A stretch of 64,000 nucleotides of DNA from Lactobacillus sp. MRS-253-APC-2B (GCF_012843675.1 NZ_JABAFO010000007.1:24993-88992); one strand, 5' to 3'. Shown: positions 24,920-35,847, counted from the stretch's first letter. Notes: a model not told the origin generated them from the letters alone. A program made the numbers and translations.

Positions 24920-27427
24920 TCAGTTATCCTTTGGCGTAATACCTCGCATCCCGATCAATGGATCAATTGACTCTTCTTCAATCAACTTAGCAGTCAAGCG
25001 ATCGGGGCGACTAGCTTGGGGTAAATTGGCAGCCTGATTGGTTACCGTTTTATCCGATTCACGATTTTGCTGTCCCAAAAAGTCTATAACTTCGGCCTTC
25101 GGAACGTTGGCAAACAGATCGATATCCTCATCGTCACTGACCGGTTCGGGGGCCTGGTATAAATCCGGCTGCTGCCAGACTTTTAAGAGCCGGTCAACCA
25201 GCATCGTATGCCGAGCCAATGGTGGCTGTTGAATACAGTCTTGAAAGGCCTCAGGCTGACCCAGCAAAAGCAGAAAATTGGTTGCCCGCGTAACGCCGGT
25301 ATACAGCAGATTGCGCTGATACATCATGCGATAGTTGGCCAGCATTAAGAGAATTACCACCTTGAACTGACTGCCTTGCGATTTATGGATCGTTACGCAG
25401 TATGCAAGCTGCAGATTGGTCAGCTCCTTGCGATTATAGTTGACCTCATTGTCGTTGTTAAAGCGTACGGTAACCTTAAGCGGCTTTTTGATCTTAGCCT
25501 TAGGCGCATTGTCCCCGCCCTCGATGGCCGAAATTACCCCCATATCGCCGTTATAAACATTATTATTGGGATCATTGACTGTTTGGATTACCTTATCGCC
25601 TTTGCGAAAGATCGTTTCACCAAATTTTACTTCTTGCCGATCTGGGCTGGCCGGATTGAGATGTTCTTGCAGATTGCGATTCTGCTGATCGATCCCGGCA
25701 ATTCCCTTGTGCATTGGAATTAGGACCTGTACGTCCATTAAATCGCATCCTGGCTGACTCAATCCCCAGTCCATCAATTGATTAATAAAACGACCGGCAT
25801 TTTGGGCGTCGGTTGGAATAAACGAGCGGTCTGGCAAGGCCTGCTTGAACAGATCAGCTGGGACCTGCCCGTCATTGATGCTTTTGGACAGCGGAATAAT
25901 CGTTGACTTAGCATCTTGTCGGTGAATCTGCGTCAACCGCACCTGAGGCAGCTCTGCAAAGCTCAAAAGATCCCGAAAGACCTGTCCTGGGCCAACCGAT
26001 GGCAGCTGATCCTGGTCGCCAACCAAAACCACATGCATCGTTTGCGGAATTGCCGCAACCAGTGTCTTGAACAGCAGTGTATCAACCATCGACATCTCAT
26101 CAATGATCAAAAGACTTCCCTTTAAGCGACTAGCCGTCATTTTAGAAGGTGTTTCCTGACCAGTCAGTCCCAGCAGATGATGGATCGTGCTGGCCGGCAT
26201 CTTGGTGGCTGCTGCCATTTGCTGAGCCGCCCGTCCCGTTGGTGCCGCCAAAATAATCTCTTCATCGTCAACGCCATGCAGCTGGGCAAAGCTGTTGACG
26301 ATCCCGCGAATAATCGTCGTCTTACCCGTACCAGGTCCTCCAGTCAGCAAGAGCACCTTGGATTCCAGTGCCATTTTGATTGCCTTTTTCTGCTGTTGAT
26401 CATATTCGATCTGCGCGGCCTTTTCTGCTGTCTGAACGGCTTTTTCAACACGCCTTTTATCAACCTTGGCCTCAGTAAACAAAATTCGGTGCAGGTGTTG
26501 GGCAATCAGCCATTCTGCGTTATATAAGAAGCTGGGATAAATATGCTGAGCATCCTCAGCCTGTAGCTGATGGCTCTTGATCAGCTCAGCCAGCTCATTT
26601 TCAAACAGTCCGGCATCAGAAACATTGCCAAGCTGCCGCATTGCCTGAGTAATCAAGGTCTTTTGACTGACATAGGTTGCCCCTTGATTCATGGTCTCTT
26701 GATTCAAAACCTCTCGCAGTGCTGCTGAAAGACGCCGCGAATCATCGGGAGCAATTCCTAAAACGCTGGCAGCAAAGTCGGCCCGGCCAAACCCGATTCG
26801 ATCGATATCTAAAACCAGCTGATATGGATTTTCCTTGACGATTTTCATCGTATCGGCACCATACTTATTGATGATTCGCTCACTAAGGCGATCCTTAAAG
26901 CCCAGCTTGGCCAGCCAGTCAACCAGCTCGTCATTCATCTGATGCTCATCATGACGGGCATTGAAGTAGTCTAAAACCAGCTTGCGATCGGCTTCGCTGG
27001 TAATCTTGATTTTTTCCAATCGCTTGGGATCGGCAACGATTTTTTCAACGGCTTTCTTACCCAACTTCTTAAACAGACGATGACTGATCTCTTCAGCATC
27101 GGTCACGGCTATGCCGGCTTGATTCAAGGTCCCCGCCAGCTCATCTTCAGTCTGGGGTAAGGCGATCTGGCAACCGGTAGCTTCAAACTGACGGCCATAG
27201 TTGGCATTATCAACCAGTCGCCCAGTAAACTCATACATTTGATGCTTTTTTAGATCGCCCAGCGGACCTTTGACCGTAATCTCCTCTTCTGACCAGGGAA
27301 AACTGGCTTCATCCACATCAATGACACAGATACGAAAGGCACGAGGACCATCTTCTTTGGCAAACTTGATAAAATGAACCGTCCCGCGCAGCCTTTCTTT
27401 GGCAGTTGCGGTTTTACTCTTGACCAT
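24920..27427 (-). CDS. recD2: RecD2-type ATP-dependent DNA helicase
   Basis: An 835-residue SF1B 5'-3' helicase of the RecBC-independent RecD2 (YrrC) family, linked to repair and replication fork maintenance. Order: N-terminal OB-like domain (about residues 12-95), helix-hairpin-helix region, Walker A GGPGTGKTT (near 361-369), Walker B LLIIDEMSM, VLVGDQDQLPSVGPG, and the C-terminal motif AYCVTIHKSQGSQF. AGGGGGATTTGC precedes the start. It overlaps the upstream 97-residue gene by 14 bases. That gene resembles its own first domain. Confidence 0.94.
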   Translation of the reverse strand: MVKSKTATAKERLRGTVHFIKFAKEDGPRAFRICVIDVDEASFPWSEEEITVKGPLGDLKKHQMYEFTGRLVDNANYGRQFEATGCQIALPQTEDELAGTLNQAGIAVTDAEEISHRLFKKLGKKAVEKIVADPKRLEKIKITSEADRKLVLDYFNARHDEHQMNDELVDWLAKLGFKDRLSERIINKYGADTMKIVKENPYQLVLDIDRIGFGRADFAASVLGIAPDDSRRLSAALREVLNQETMNQGATYVSQKTLITQAMRQLGNVSDAGLFENELAELIKSHQLQAEDAQHIYPSFLYNAEWLIAQHLHRILFTEAKVDKRRVEKAVQTAEKAAQIEYDQQQKKAIKMALESKVLLLTGGPGTGKTTIIRGIVNSFAQLHGVDDEEIILAAPTGRAAQQMAAATKMPASTIHHLLGLTGQETPSKMTASRLKGSLLIIDEMSMVDTLLFKTLVAAIPQTMHVVLVGDQDQLPSVGPGQVFRDLLSFAELPQVRLTQIHRQDAKSTIIPLSKSINDGQVPADLFKQALPDRSFIPTDAQNAGRFINQLMDWGLSQPGCDLMDVQVLIPMHKGIAGIDQQNRNLQEHLNPASPDRQEVKFGETIFRKGDKVIQTVNDPNNNVYNGDMGVISAIEGGDNAPKAKIKKPLKVTVRFNNDNEVNYNRKELTNLQLAYCVTIHKSQGSQFKVVILLMLANYRMMYQRNLLYTGVTRATNFLLLLGQPEAFQDCIQQPPLARHTMLVDRLLKVWQQPDLYQAPEPVSDDEDIDLFANVPKAEVIDFLGQQNRESDKTVTNQAANLPQASRPDRLTAKLIEEESIDPLIGMRGITPKDN

Positions 27428-27707
27428 GCAAATCCCCCTCTATTTTTTGATAGTCAACGGCATGAAATTGATTGCCAAAACGAGCGCGCGTCTGCCAAAA
27501 ACCGGTAAAGCGATATGCCTGTCCGACGGTTAGATCGCCGAAACGTCCCACTACGGTAATCTCAGTTTGACGATCGACAAACGACGCATCCAAAACCTGA
27601 ACATAGAGAACCTGGTAAAAACTGTTTGGCGCAACAAAAGCCGCCCGGCGCACGACGCCGATAAATGACGTTTTTGCCGGACGGCTATTTTTTTGAGCAA
27701 TTGTCAT
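27414..27707 (-). CDS. Free-standing paralogue of the RecD2 N-terminal OB-like domain
   Basis: A 97-residue protein whose body resembles RecD2 residues about 12-95. Here EITVVGRFGDLTVGQAYRF corresponds to EITVKGPLGDLKKHQMYEF in RecD2, and RFGNQFHAVDYQKI to YGRQFEATGCQI. There is no helicase part and no sign of a frameshift joining the two. The gene overlaps recD2 by 14 bases and the TPR gene stop by four, so all three should be translated together. It may be a RecD2 accessory that binds DNA or a partner. That role is inference, and I know no name for it. Confidence 0.72.
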   Translation of the reverse strand: MTIAQKNSRPAKTSFIGVVRRAAFVAPNSFYQVLYVQVLDASFVDRQTEITVVGRFGDLTVGQAYRFTGFWQTRARFGNQFHAVDYQKIEGDLHGQE

Positions 27708-28390
27708 TTGTTCTGGCCGGATTGCTTTTGTAAGAAGTGCTCAATGTCGGAAATGCGCTTTTCGCTTTGAGCGTAGTAGTCCGGATCAAGCTGCTGCGAC
27801 TGCGTCAAATAATCTTGGTAAGGCTCGCCCAAAACCATCGCCACCAGTCCACGGTTAAACTGTGTATCGGCACGACCGGGATGACGCTTTAAGATCAAAT
27901 CATAATAGGTTTTGGCCTGCTTGAACTCACCCAAGGCCAGCAGCGAGTCGCCGATTACCTGATTGATTTCAGGATCCTGGGGACGCAGATCATGAGCCGT
28001 CAAACCATATGCTACGGCTTGCTGATACTGTTTTTGCTTCATATAGCTCTGCGCCAGCATCAGATATGAATCACCCTTTAGCTTGGCATCGTCAATTTTA
28101 TTGTACTGCTTGATGGCATCATTGATCTTGCCTACTGAGTAGTAGACGTTTCCCAGACCATAGTTCAGCAGATTAACCGCTTTGGCATCGTTTTTCTTTT
28201 CAAAGATCCCCAACGCCTTCATAAACAATTCTTCTGCTTGTTCATAATCATTAAGCCGCGTCAAGAGCGCCCCCAGATCATAGTAGTTGTTGAACTTATC
28301 TGGTTCTTCGTCGATTGCCGTTACCAAGCGATGTACCAGCTTTTGGGTCTGTTTCTTTTGTTCTTCACGATTGATTTCTTGGTTGCTCAT
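27704..28390 (-). CDS. TPR-repeat protein (YrrB-like)
   Basis: A 228-residue protein with several tetratricopeptide units: YDLGALLTRLNDYEQAEELFM, LGNVYYSVGKINDAIKQYNK, LAQSYMKQKQYQQAVAYGL and IGDSLLALGEFKQAKTYY. TPR scaffolds mediate protein contacts. B. subtilis yrrB occupies the same place beside recD2 (yrrC) and mnmA, so this is probably its orthologue. I place the start at MSNQEIN, eight bases after GGGGTG. The function is unknown. Confidence 0.82.
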   Translation of the reverse strand: MSNQEINREEQKKQTQKLVHRLVTAIDEEPDKFNNYYDLGALLTRLNDYEQAEELFMKALGIFEKKNDAKAVNLLNYGLGNVYYSVGKINDAIKQYNKIDDAKLKGDSYLMLAQSYMKQKQYQQAVAYGLTAHDLRPQDPEINQVIGDSLLALGEFKQAKTYYDLILKRHPGRADTQFNRGLVAMVLGEPYQDYLTQSQQLDPDYYAQSEKRISDIEHFLQKQSGQNK

Positions 28391-28403
28391 ATTATTCACC
28401 CCA

Positions 28404-29063
28404 TTAAATCGTATCAGTCGGATCTAAATGTTCTTTATGCAGATAGGTGGTATCATTCCATTTTTCCAGCTCAAAATGCTTAGCATCGTCAGTTTTCAAA
28501 ATTGTGGTCGATGTATTGCTGAGCCCGCCGCGATCTTTTAAGTGCGCCATTGGAACCTCAAGCAGACCATTAATTGCTGCATTTAAGGCCGCCCCATGTG
28601 AGACGATCAGCAGATTTTGATCGCCAGGATAGCTTCGCGCATATTCTTTGACCGCTTGACCAACCCGTGCAATGACTGCTGGAAAACTTTCGCTTTGAAC
28701 GATCGTGGCATCGTATTGATCGGGATGATGGCGAAAACTGTCCAGCACCGTGGGCCATTTTTCGGCAACGGCACTAAAATGCATTCCCTCCATCATTCCC
28801 AAGTCAAACTCGCGCAGCCGGCTGTCAATGGTAAACGGCATCTGGCGATTTAGATTATCCAGCAGCGTCATTGCCGTTACGCGAGCACGCTTGAGCGGAC
28901 TGGCATAAGCATGGGCAAAAACAGTATTATTTAATGATTCGGCCAACAGCTCAATTTCCCGGTAGCTGCTTTTCAAGAGCGGCGAATCGCCATGGGCTCC
29001 TTGATAGCGTGATTGCAGGTTCCATTGAGTTTTACCGTGTCTGATAAAATAGATCCTTGTCAT
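28404..29063 (-). CDS. Histidine phosphatase family protein
   Basis: A 219-residue phosphoglycerate-mutase-like phosphatase. The catalytic RHGKT is at residues 8-12 (IYFIRHGKTQWNLQSRYQG); ASPLKRARVTA, REFDLGMMEG (proton donor Glu) and VSHGAALNAAI (second catalytic His) follow. The lack of a glycolytic mutase insertion suggests a small-molecule phosphatase rather than true GpmA. It lies between mnmA and the TPR gene and is likely co-transcribed with recD2. Confidence 0.88.
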   Translation of the reverse strand: MTRIYFIRHGKTQWNLQSRYQGAHGDSPLLKSSYREIELLAESLNNTVFAHAYASPLKRARVTAMTLLDNLNRQMPFTIDSRLREFDLGMMEGMHFSAVAEKWPTVLDSFRHHPDQYDATIVQSESFPAVIARVGQAVKEYARSYPGDQNLLIVSHGAALNAAINGLLEVPMAHLKDRGGLSNTSTTILKTDDAKHFELEKWNDTTYLHKEHLDPTDTI

Positions 29064-29153
29064 TTTTCTCTTCCAAAATATCTGCCTTTTCGATGTGTCT
29101 GCTTATATGATACCAAAAATAACCAGGGTATAACCAATATTTATCGCAAAATC

Positions 29154-29185
29154 TAAAAAGCCGCGTGCAATCTCTTGCAGGCGAC
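29154..29185 (-). terminator. Terminator of mnmA
   Basis: On the minus strand GTCGC-TGCAA pairs with TTGCA-GCGGC around GAGA with one C-C mismatch, followed by TTTTTAG. Confidence 0.8.
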
Positions 29186-29202
29186 CATAAAAATCATTTG
29201 AA

Positions 29203-30372
<1,170 letters not shown>

Positions 30373-30447
30373 CTACGAGTGAAGGTCGCGTGTTCACAGT
30401 GCCTTTCATTGTAACAAAGACACACCCGGTTTGACCAGTAAAAACCA

Positions 30448-30792
30448 TTATTGACGGTCAAAGATATGCCGATCGACCATCTCGTCTAAGATAAAGTGAT
30501 ACTGCGTAATCAATTCATCAGCCCGGGGATGCTTGAAAATATTGACCTCCCGAAAACCATTGGTATTGACCGTTTCCATTTTAAAGCCAGTCATTTCAGG
30601 ATTGATGCGAATTTTTAAGCGGGCAACCGGCTTAAATGGATTTTGCCGATCAAGGCTGCCCAGATAGGTATAGACTCCCCGGGGTGATTGTTCAAATCCC
30701 AGGTCAAGCAGCGTGTATTTTTTAATTGCTGGGCTGATTGCGTAGGTATCGTTATCACCCGGCAGCTTGATTTTTGAAACGAATTCAGCCAT
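30448..30792 (-). CDS. DUF1831 domain protein
   Basis: A 114-residue soluble protein matching the DUF1831 family of lactobacilli: YAISPAIKKYTLLDLGFEQ near residues 17-35, GVYTYLGSLD and a C-terminal VDRHIFDRQ. The function is unknown. Members commonly lie next to a cysteine desulfurase and mnmA, hinting at a link to sulfur transfer. TCGAGGTG precedes the start, and it follows mtnN by four bases. Confidence 0.8.
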   Translation of the reverse strand: MAEFVSKIKLPGDNDTYAISPAIKKYTLLDLGFEQSPRGVYTYLGSLDRQNPFKPVARLKIRINPEMTGFKMETVNTNGFREVNIFKHPRADELITQYHFILDEMVDRHIFDRQ

Positions 30793-30796
30793 TTTT

Positions 30797-31498
30797 TCAC
30801 CTCGAGACCTTTAAGTCGCTGAACAGCTGCAAAAGCATCTTGGCCGAGCGCTTGCCGGCATCAATGATAAACTCATCAAACGAAACACCGGCATCCTCAT
30901 CACCAGTATCTGACATTGCGCGTACGACCACGTATGGCAGTTCATGATCACAGGCTACCTGACCAACCGCTGCCCCTTCCATTTCAGCTGACAGCGCATC
31001 TGGAAAGTGCTGCTTGATCTTGTCGATTGCTTTTTGGCCAGCAACGAATTGATCACCAGATACGATCAAACCGCGCTTAACGTTGAGACCAGTCTGCTCA
31101 CCGGCTTTCATCAAGGCATCGCCCCACTTTGTCGAAGCCTTGAAACGGGGTGCCTTTTGCGGCAGCTGGCCATATTCGTAGCCAAAGGCGGTTGCATCTA
31201 CGTCATGATAGGCCGTCTCTGAAGAAACCACCACATCGCCAACGTGCAGGCCTTCACCAATGCCGCCCGCTGAACCAGAATTGATAATTACATCAACACC
31301 AAAGTCAACTGCTAGATGCTCAGCCGTGATGGCCGCCTCGACCTTGCCAATGCCGGATTCAACCAAAACAACTGCTTGGCCATCGATCTGTCCGCTAAAG
31401 TACTCCTTGTCGCCCAAAGTCGTGGTCTGGGCATTTGAAAGAGCTCCCTTCAATTCCTTGATCTCTTCTTGCATTGCACAGATAATTCCAAACTTCAT
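30797..31498 (-). CDS. mtnN: 5'-methylthioadenosine/S-adenosylhomocysteine nucleosidase
   Basis: A 233-residue nucleosidase (Pfs/MtnN) that cleaves MTA and SAH, recycling by-products of SAM use. It begins MKFGIICAMQEEIKELKG. NSGSAGGIGEG (near residues 76-86), the catalytic EMEGAAVGQVA (near 172) and VRAMSDTGDED near the end are clear. The longer frame starts six codons earlier, but TGGAGGAAA fixes ATG 31498. It is upstream of DUF1831 in a run starting at the Nudix gene. Confidence 0.94.
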   Translation of the reverse strand: MKFGIICAMQEEIKELKGALSNAQTTTLGDKEYFSGQIDGQAVVLVESGIGKVEAAITAEHLAVDFGVDVIINSGSAGGIGEGLHVGDVVVSSETAYHDVDATAFGYEYGQLPQKAPRFKASTKWGDALMKAGEQTGLNVKRGLIVSGDQFVAGQKAIDKIKQHFPDALSAEMEGAAVGQVACDHELPYVVVRAMSDTGDEDAGVSFDEFIIDAGKRSAKMLLQLFSDLKVSR

Positions 31499-31515
31499 TA
31501 AAATCTTTTCCTCCA

Positions 31516-31842
31516 TTAACCTACAAAAAACAAAATCAAATAGACAACGATGATTGCCAGACTCAATCCTAGAATCGCCCAGTTGAGCCGGCGCTTTAAT
31601 TGAGCCGTTTTTCTCTCTGCCAATTCTTGGGCCTGTGCCTGCTTAACAGCTTGACGCGGCATCATGGGCTCAGCTTCGGTACTTGGACCAACATTCTCAA
31701 ATCCATCATTAAGATTATCGGTATCATTGACCGGCCCTTCATTGCCCGATACTGGGCGATTATTTTTTGAGGCCTGTCGCTTTTGCCATTCACGATACTG
31801 TTGGCGTGTCATCTTTTCTGGATCAATCTGCTGATTATTCAT
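31516..31842 (-). CDS. Small tail-anchored membrane protein of unknown function
   Basis: A 108-residue protein: a charged, Gln- and Asn-rich N-terminal part (MTRQQYREWQKRQ), a low-complexity acidic stretch, a basic helix (ERKTAQLKRRLN) and one C-terminal membrane segment (WAILGLSLAIIVVYLILFFV). This layout suggests a cytosolic domain anchored by its tail. It overlaps the Nudix gene by eight bases. No family recognised. Confidence 0.7.
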   Translation of the reverse strand: MNNQQIDPEKMTRQQYREWQKRQASKNNRPVSGNEGPVNDTDNLNDGFENVGPSTEAEPMMPRQAVKQAQAQELAERKTAQLKRRLNWAILGLSLAIIVVYLILFFVG

Positions 31843-32407
31843 GATTTTCCTTTAATTTTTGTGCCAGCGTCTGAGCCTGCCAGTAATAAACCGCTACGAT
31901 GGTCTTGGAATCCTCAATCGCTCCTGCTTCGATCATCTTTAATGCCTCGTCCAAACTGAAGCGGTAAAGCTTGATATCCTCATCTTGATCCTGTGGCAAG
32001 GCATGCTCAACCGGCTTAAGGTTTCGTGCCTGGTAAAGCGTTAGATATTCATCGCAAAAACCAACGGAACTGTAAAAAGCCGTAATTTTGGTTAGTTCAC
32101 CGGCCTGCAGACGCGTTTCCTCATTCAATTCACGAATCGCCGCATGTCTGGCATCACCGTGATCGCGCTCATCTAATTTACCAGCCGGAATTTCCCAGGT
32201 AATATTTTGAACCGGCGCGCGCCACTGCTTTTCTAAAATCATCTTCTGATCATCGTCAATCACCAAAAGCGCAATTGCTGGAGCATGCCGAACAATCTCA
32301 CGCGTGGCGATATTGCCTTGTGGCGTCTTAACGTGTTGAAGCTCGACATCGACTACATGACCCTTAAAGACCGTTTGTTGATCAATTGTTTTTTCTTCAA
32401 GATCCAT
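31835..32407 (-). CDS. Nudix hydrolase, ADP-ribose pyrophosphatase type
   Basis: A 190-residue Nudix enzyme resembling NudF, which splits ADP-ribose to AMP and ribose 5-phosphate. The Nudix box region runs near residues 95-118 with AIRELNEET as the core (REL-EE), preceded by WEIPAGKLDERD. QWRAPVQNITWEIPAGK is typical of ADP-ribose members. It is the first gene of the run to mtnN and DUF1831. Confidence 0.88.
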   Translation of the reverse strand: MDLEEKTIDQQTVFKGHVVDVELQHVKTPQGNIATREIVRHAPAIALLVIDDDQKMILEKQWRAPVQNITWEIPAGKLDERDHGDARHAAIRELNEETRLQAGELTKITAFYSSVGFCDEYLTLYQARNLKPVEHALPQDQDEDIKLYRFSLDEALKMIEAGAIEDSKTIVAVYYWQAQTLAQKLKENHE

Positions 32408-32422
32408 TGTCGTCCCCCATTT

Positions 32423-32626
32423 CTAATCCAATGGCAAAACGTGTGCGGCTTGTGGCCCTTTTCTTCCCTGCACGACTACCAAAGAAACCAGCTGACCTGG
32501 TTTTAATTCGCGATGTCCGCTGCCTTCGATACCGTTAAAGTGAACAAAGACATCCGGTTCGTTTTCGACTTCGATAAAGCCCCAGCCTTTTTGGGCATCA
32601 AAATTTTTTACTCGTCCTTTTAGCAA
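32423..32626 (-). CDS. Cold-shock protein with a TTG start
   Basis: A 67-residue single cold-shock domain protein that binds single-stranded RNA/DNA and acts as an RNA chaperone. RNP1 is KGWGFIEV and RNP2 is VFVHFNGI. Reading from TTG at 32626 (with GCAGGTG seven bases upstream) gives LKGRVKNFDAQKGWGF and the exact length of the Csp family. The open frame runs further upstream, but that part has no Csp similarity. Poly-Leu/Val near the C-terminus (LVSLVVVQGRKG) is normal for lactic acid bacteria. Confidence 0.88.
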   Translation of the reverse strand: MLKGRVKNFDAQKGWGFIEVENEPDVFVHFNGIEGSGHRELKPGQLVSLVVVQGRKGPQAAHVLPLD

Positions 32627-32752
32627 TTTTTTCACCTGCCATTTCGCTGCAAAATAAAAATGCATCAAACAGTTAAATGCTGCTTGATACATTTTACACC
32701 GTTTATTAAACCTTGTCTTGATTAGGTCAATAAAGGTTCGGTTAAGATTGGA

Positions 32753-35548
32753 CTACTTTTCCAAACCTTCAGCAACCGTTTCAGGGAAGTTTTCCCGTAC
32801 CAGCTTGGCACAGCGCGCACAAAGCATTGGGTAGACGGGATCGCTGCCAACGTCTTCTTTGACCATCCGGCAACGTTGGCAAGTCTCGCCATCAGCTACG
32901 GCAACCTTAACGGCAACGTTATCATTGAACTTTTCAGCATCTGCTGGTGCTTGGTCTACATCATGAACGTGCAGTGCCGAAACTCCGAACAGCAGACCGG
33001 CATCTGCATTCATGCTGTCTAAGAGGGCTTTTTGGCTGTCAGTCAGGTACAGATCAGCCTGAGCTTCCAGTGACTTACCAATCAGCTTGGCATCACGTGC
33101 TTCTTCCAAGGCCTTCAAAACATGAGAGCGAATCTCCATAAAGTCGTCCCACTTGCTCAGCAGTTCTTCTTCATTGGCGTAGGTCCGTGGTTCTGGGATT
33201 TCAGTCAGTTGAACGAATTCTTCTGGCTCGTCCATGTATTCCCAAACTTCTTCGGTCGTGTGTGGCAGAATTGGCGTCAGCAGCTTAACCAGCGTTACCA
33301 AAATGTCGTAAAAGACCGTCTGCATTGAACGACGCGCATGAGAATCCTTGGCTTCGACGTACAAGACGTCCTTGGCTACGTTCATGTAGAATGCTGACAG
33401 ATCGTTGTTGACAAAGTTGATCAGCTTCTTGTAAGCCGTCATAAAGTCATATTCATCAAACAGATCGCGCATTTCCTTTAAGAAGCGGTTCAACTTAACG
33501 ACCATGTATTGGTCAACGCTTTCCAGCTTTTCATAGGAAACCGTGTCATCGTTGGCGTCAAAGTCAGCCGTGTTGGCCAAAAGGAAGCGGAAGGTATTGC
33601 GCAGCTTCCGGTAGGCATCTGAGATCTGCTTGAACGTATCCATTGAAACCCGCACGTCAGCCGAAGTATCGGCACTCATTACCCAAAGACGGATAATTTC
33701 GGCCCCCATCTGCTTAACGACCTTGTTTGGATCAATAACGTTACCGATCGACTTGGACATCTTCTTGCCGTCCTTGTCCAGTGTAAAGCCTTGCGAAACG
33801 ATGGACTTGTATGGAGCATGACCAGAGAGCACGACGCTGCAGATCAGACTGGAGTTGAACCAGCCTCGGTATTGGTCGGAACCTTCCAGATACATGTCGC
33901 ATGGATAAGTCAGGTAGTCACGTTCTGCCAAGACGCCTTGATGACTGGAACCAGAGTCGAACCAAACATCCATAATGTCGGTTTCTTTCTTAAACTGACC
34001 ATGTGGCGAATGTTCACTGGTAAAGCCTTCTGGCAGCAGGTCCTTGGCATCGCGTTCAAACCAAACGTTGGAGCCATACTCACGGAACAGGTCGGAAACA
34101 TGGTTGATCGTTTCTTCAGTCATGATTGGCGTACCATCTTCAGCGTAGAAGATTGGCAATGGCACACCCCAGACCCGTTGCCGAGAGATAACCCAGTCGC
34201 CACGGTCTTTAAGCATGTTGTGCAGCCGTACCTTACCCCAGCTTGGGTAGTACTTGACCTCATCAACGGCGTTCAAGATCTCATCGCGCATCTTGTCGAT
34301 CGAAACGAACCATTGGTCAGTGGCCCGGAAAACGATTGGCTTCTTGGTCCGCCAGTCAAATGGATAGCTGTGCTTCAGCGGTTCCTGCTTCAAAAGCGCG
34401 TTATGCTGCTTCAAAAGATCCAACGAAATGTCATCTGCATCTTGGTAGAAGACGCCATCAAACTCAGGACCATTTTCAGCCGTCAAGACACCTTGATCGT
34501 TCATTGGTGCAAAAATTGGCAAGCCGTACTTCTTACCTACCTGGTAGTCATCATCACCATAGCCAGGCGCAGTGTGAACCAGCCCTGTCCCTGCCTCAAG
34601 CGTAACATGATCCCCGTTGACGACCAGCATTTCCTTGTCGTTGTATGGGTGCTTGCTGGTCATGCGATCCATGTCTTGACCAGACAGCCGATCAACAACT
34701 TCATATTCGTCCCAGCCGAACTTTTCTGCGCACTTGGCAACCAACTCATCGGCAATTACGAACTTGCGATCATCATTGGCCGGCTTAACCACGGCATAGA
34801 TAATTTTAGGATTTACGGCAACGGCTTCAGAAGCCGGAATCGTCCAAGGAGTAGTCGTCCAGCCAACCAGGTACGTATCATTGTCCAAACGTCCCTTGCC
34901 ATCAATCACTCGTTCACAGAAGTAGGCCGTCTTGGCTACTACATCATGATATTCAACCTCGGCTTCTGCCAATGCAGATTCAGATGACCATGACCAGTAG
35001 ACCGGCTTTTTAGCCTGGTACAGCAGCCCCTTCTTGGCAAAAGCGCCAAAGACTTTGATCTGTTGTGCTTCAAATTCTTTAGCCAGTGTCAGGTATGGGT
35101 TGTCCCATTCACCAGAAACACCCAGACGCTTGAAGTCCTTACGCTGCTTGTCAACCTGTTCTAAGGCAAACTTGCGGCACAGATCCCGAAATTCGGTCGT
35201 GCTCATCTTCTTGCGGTCATAGCCCATCTTGGTCAATTGGTGTTCAATTGGCAGACCATGCGTATCCCAACCAGGAACGTATGGTGCTCTAAAGCCAGCC
35301 ATTGACTTGTAGCGGACGATAAAGTCCTTGGAGATCTTGTTCATGGCGTGACCAATGTGGATATTCCCGTTGGCGTATGGAGGGCCATCATGGAGAACAA
35401 AAGTTGGCTTGCCTTGATTTAATTTTTGACGCTGTTCGTAGACTTTATTGTCTTCCCACAGCTTTTCGCGTTGTGCTTCGGTTTCCGGCAAGCGTCCACG
35501 CATAGGAAACTTAGTCTTGCCGATGTTCAAAGTGTCTTTGACCCGCAT
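32753..35548 (-). CDS. ileS: Isoleucyl-tRNA synthetase
   Basis: A 931-residue class Ia synthetase charging tRNA-Ile, with editing of valine. It begins [22 protein letters not shown] is in [12 protein letters not shown] near residue 60 and KMSKS is in [13 protein letters not shown] near 595. The CP1 editing domain lies between. The C-terminus has the zinc pair CQRC and CARC. The open frame continues 53 codons upstream through the T-box leader, so the ATG after AGGAGGAATTCGCAG is the real start. It is controlled by the T-box riboswitch just upstream. Confidence 0.97.
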   Translation of the reverse strand: MRVKDTLNIGKTKFPMRGRLPETEAQREKLWEDNKVYEQRQKLNQGKPTFVLHDGPPYANGNIHIGHAMNKISKDFIVRYKSMAGFRAPYVPGWDTHGLPIEHQLTKMGYDRKKMSTTEFRDLCRKFALEQVDKQRKDFKRLGVSGEWDNPYLTLAKEFEAQQIKVFGAFAKKGLLYQAKKPVYWSWSSESALAEAEVEYHDVVAKTAYFCERVIDGKGRLDNDTYLVGWTTTPWTIPASEAVAVNPKIIYAVVKPANDDRKFVIADELVAKCAEKFGWDEYEVVDRLSGQDMDRMTSKHPYNDKEMLVVNGDHVTLEAGTGLVHTAPGYGDDDYQVGKKYGLPIFAPMNDQGVLTAENGPEFDGVFYQDADDISLDLLKQHNALLKQEPLKHSYPFDWRTKKPIVFRATDQWFVSIDKMRDEILNAVDEVKYYPSWGKVRLHNMLKDRGDWVISRQRVWGVPLPIFYAEDGTPIMTEETINHVSDLFREYGSNVWFERDAKDLLPEGFTSEHSPHGQFKKETDIMDVWFDSGSSHQGVLAERDYLTYPCDMYLEGSDQYRGWFNSSLICSVVLSGHAPYKSIVSQGFTLDKDGKKMSKSIGNVIDPNKVVKQMGAEIIRLWVMSADTSADVRVSMDTFKQISDAYRKLRNTFRFLLANTADFDANDDTVSYEKLESVDQYMVVKLNRFLKEMRDLFDEYDFMTAYKKLINFVNNDLSAFYMNVAKDVLYVEAKDSHARRSMQTVFYDILVTLVKLLTPILPHTTEEVWEYMDEPEEFVQLTEIPEPRTYANEEELLSKWDDFMEIRSHVLKALEEARDAKLIGKSLEAQADLYLTDSQKALLDSMNADAGLLFGVSALHVHDVDQAPADAEKFNDNVAVKVAVADGETCQRCRMVKEDVGSDPVYPMLCARCAKLVRENFPETVAEGLEK

Positions 35549-35584
35549 CTGCGAATTCCTCCTTGTCAATTCTCTAAACTTAAA

Positions 35585-35845
35585 AATCGCGTCCAAACGA
35601 CAAAACGCTCCATCCGCAATGGGACGAAGCGTTTTCGTGGTACCACCCAAGTTCAAATCAGTTGTCTGATTCCTTAAGTCATTTGGTAACGGCAATGGGC
35701 CGGCCAATGCTACTTAGTTCGCATTGGCGTTCAGAGATGATAGCTGCCCAGGTCTTAATTGCCAACCTCTCACCATTCGTTGGCTCGCTGAAATGCGGCG
35801 CTGGGGGCGCGATTCTCCTCAACAGTTTGTTCGCGATTAATTATC
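35585..35845 (-). promoter_or_regulatory. T-box riboswitch of ileS
   Basis: On the minus strand the T-box core GGGTGGTACCACG lies at about 35635-35648. The terminator stem follows, CGCTTCGTCCCAT pairing with GGATGGAGCG and ending in TTTTG. Stem I includes GGTGAGAG and a specifier region TATCATCTCTGAAC with ATC (Ile) codons at 35736-35741. Uncharged tRNA-Ile would pair with the T-box and permit read-through. It fills the whole gap between divIVA and ileS. Confidence 0.92.
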
Positions 35846-35847
35846 AA

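Noticed and set aside
33791..34987. 398-residue plus-strand open frame opposite ileS
   Set aside because: Shadow of ileS on the opposite strand; its composition mirrors the synthetase codons and no domain is visible.
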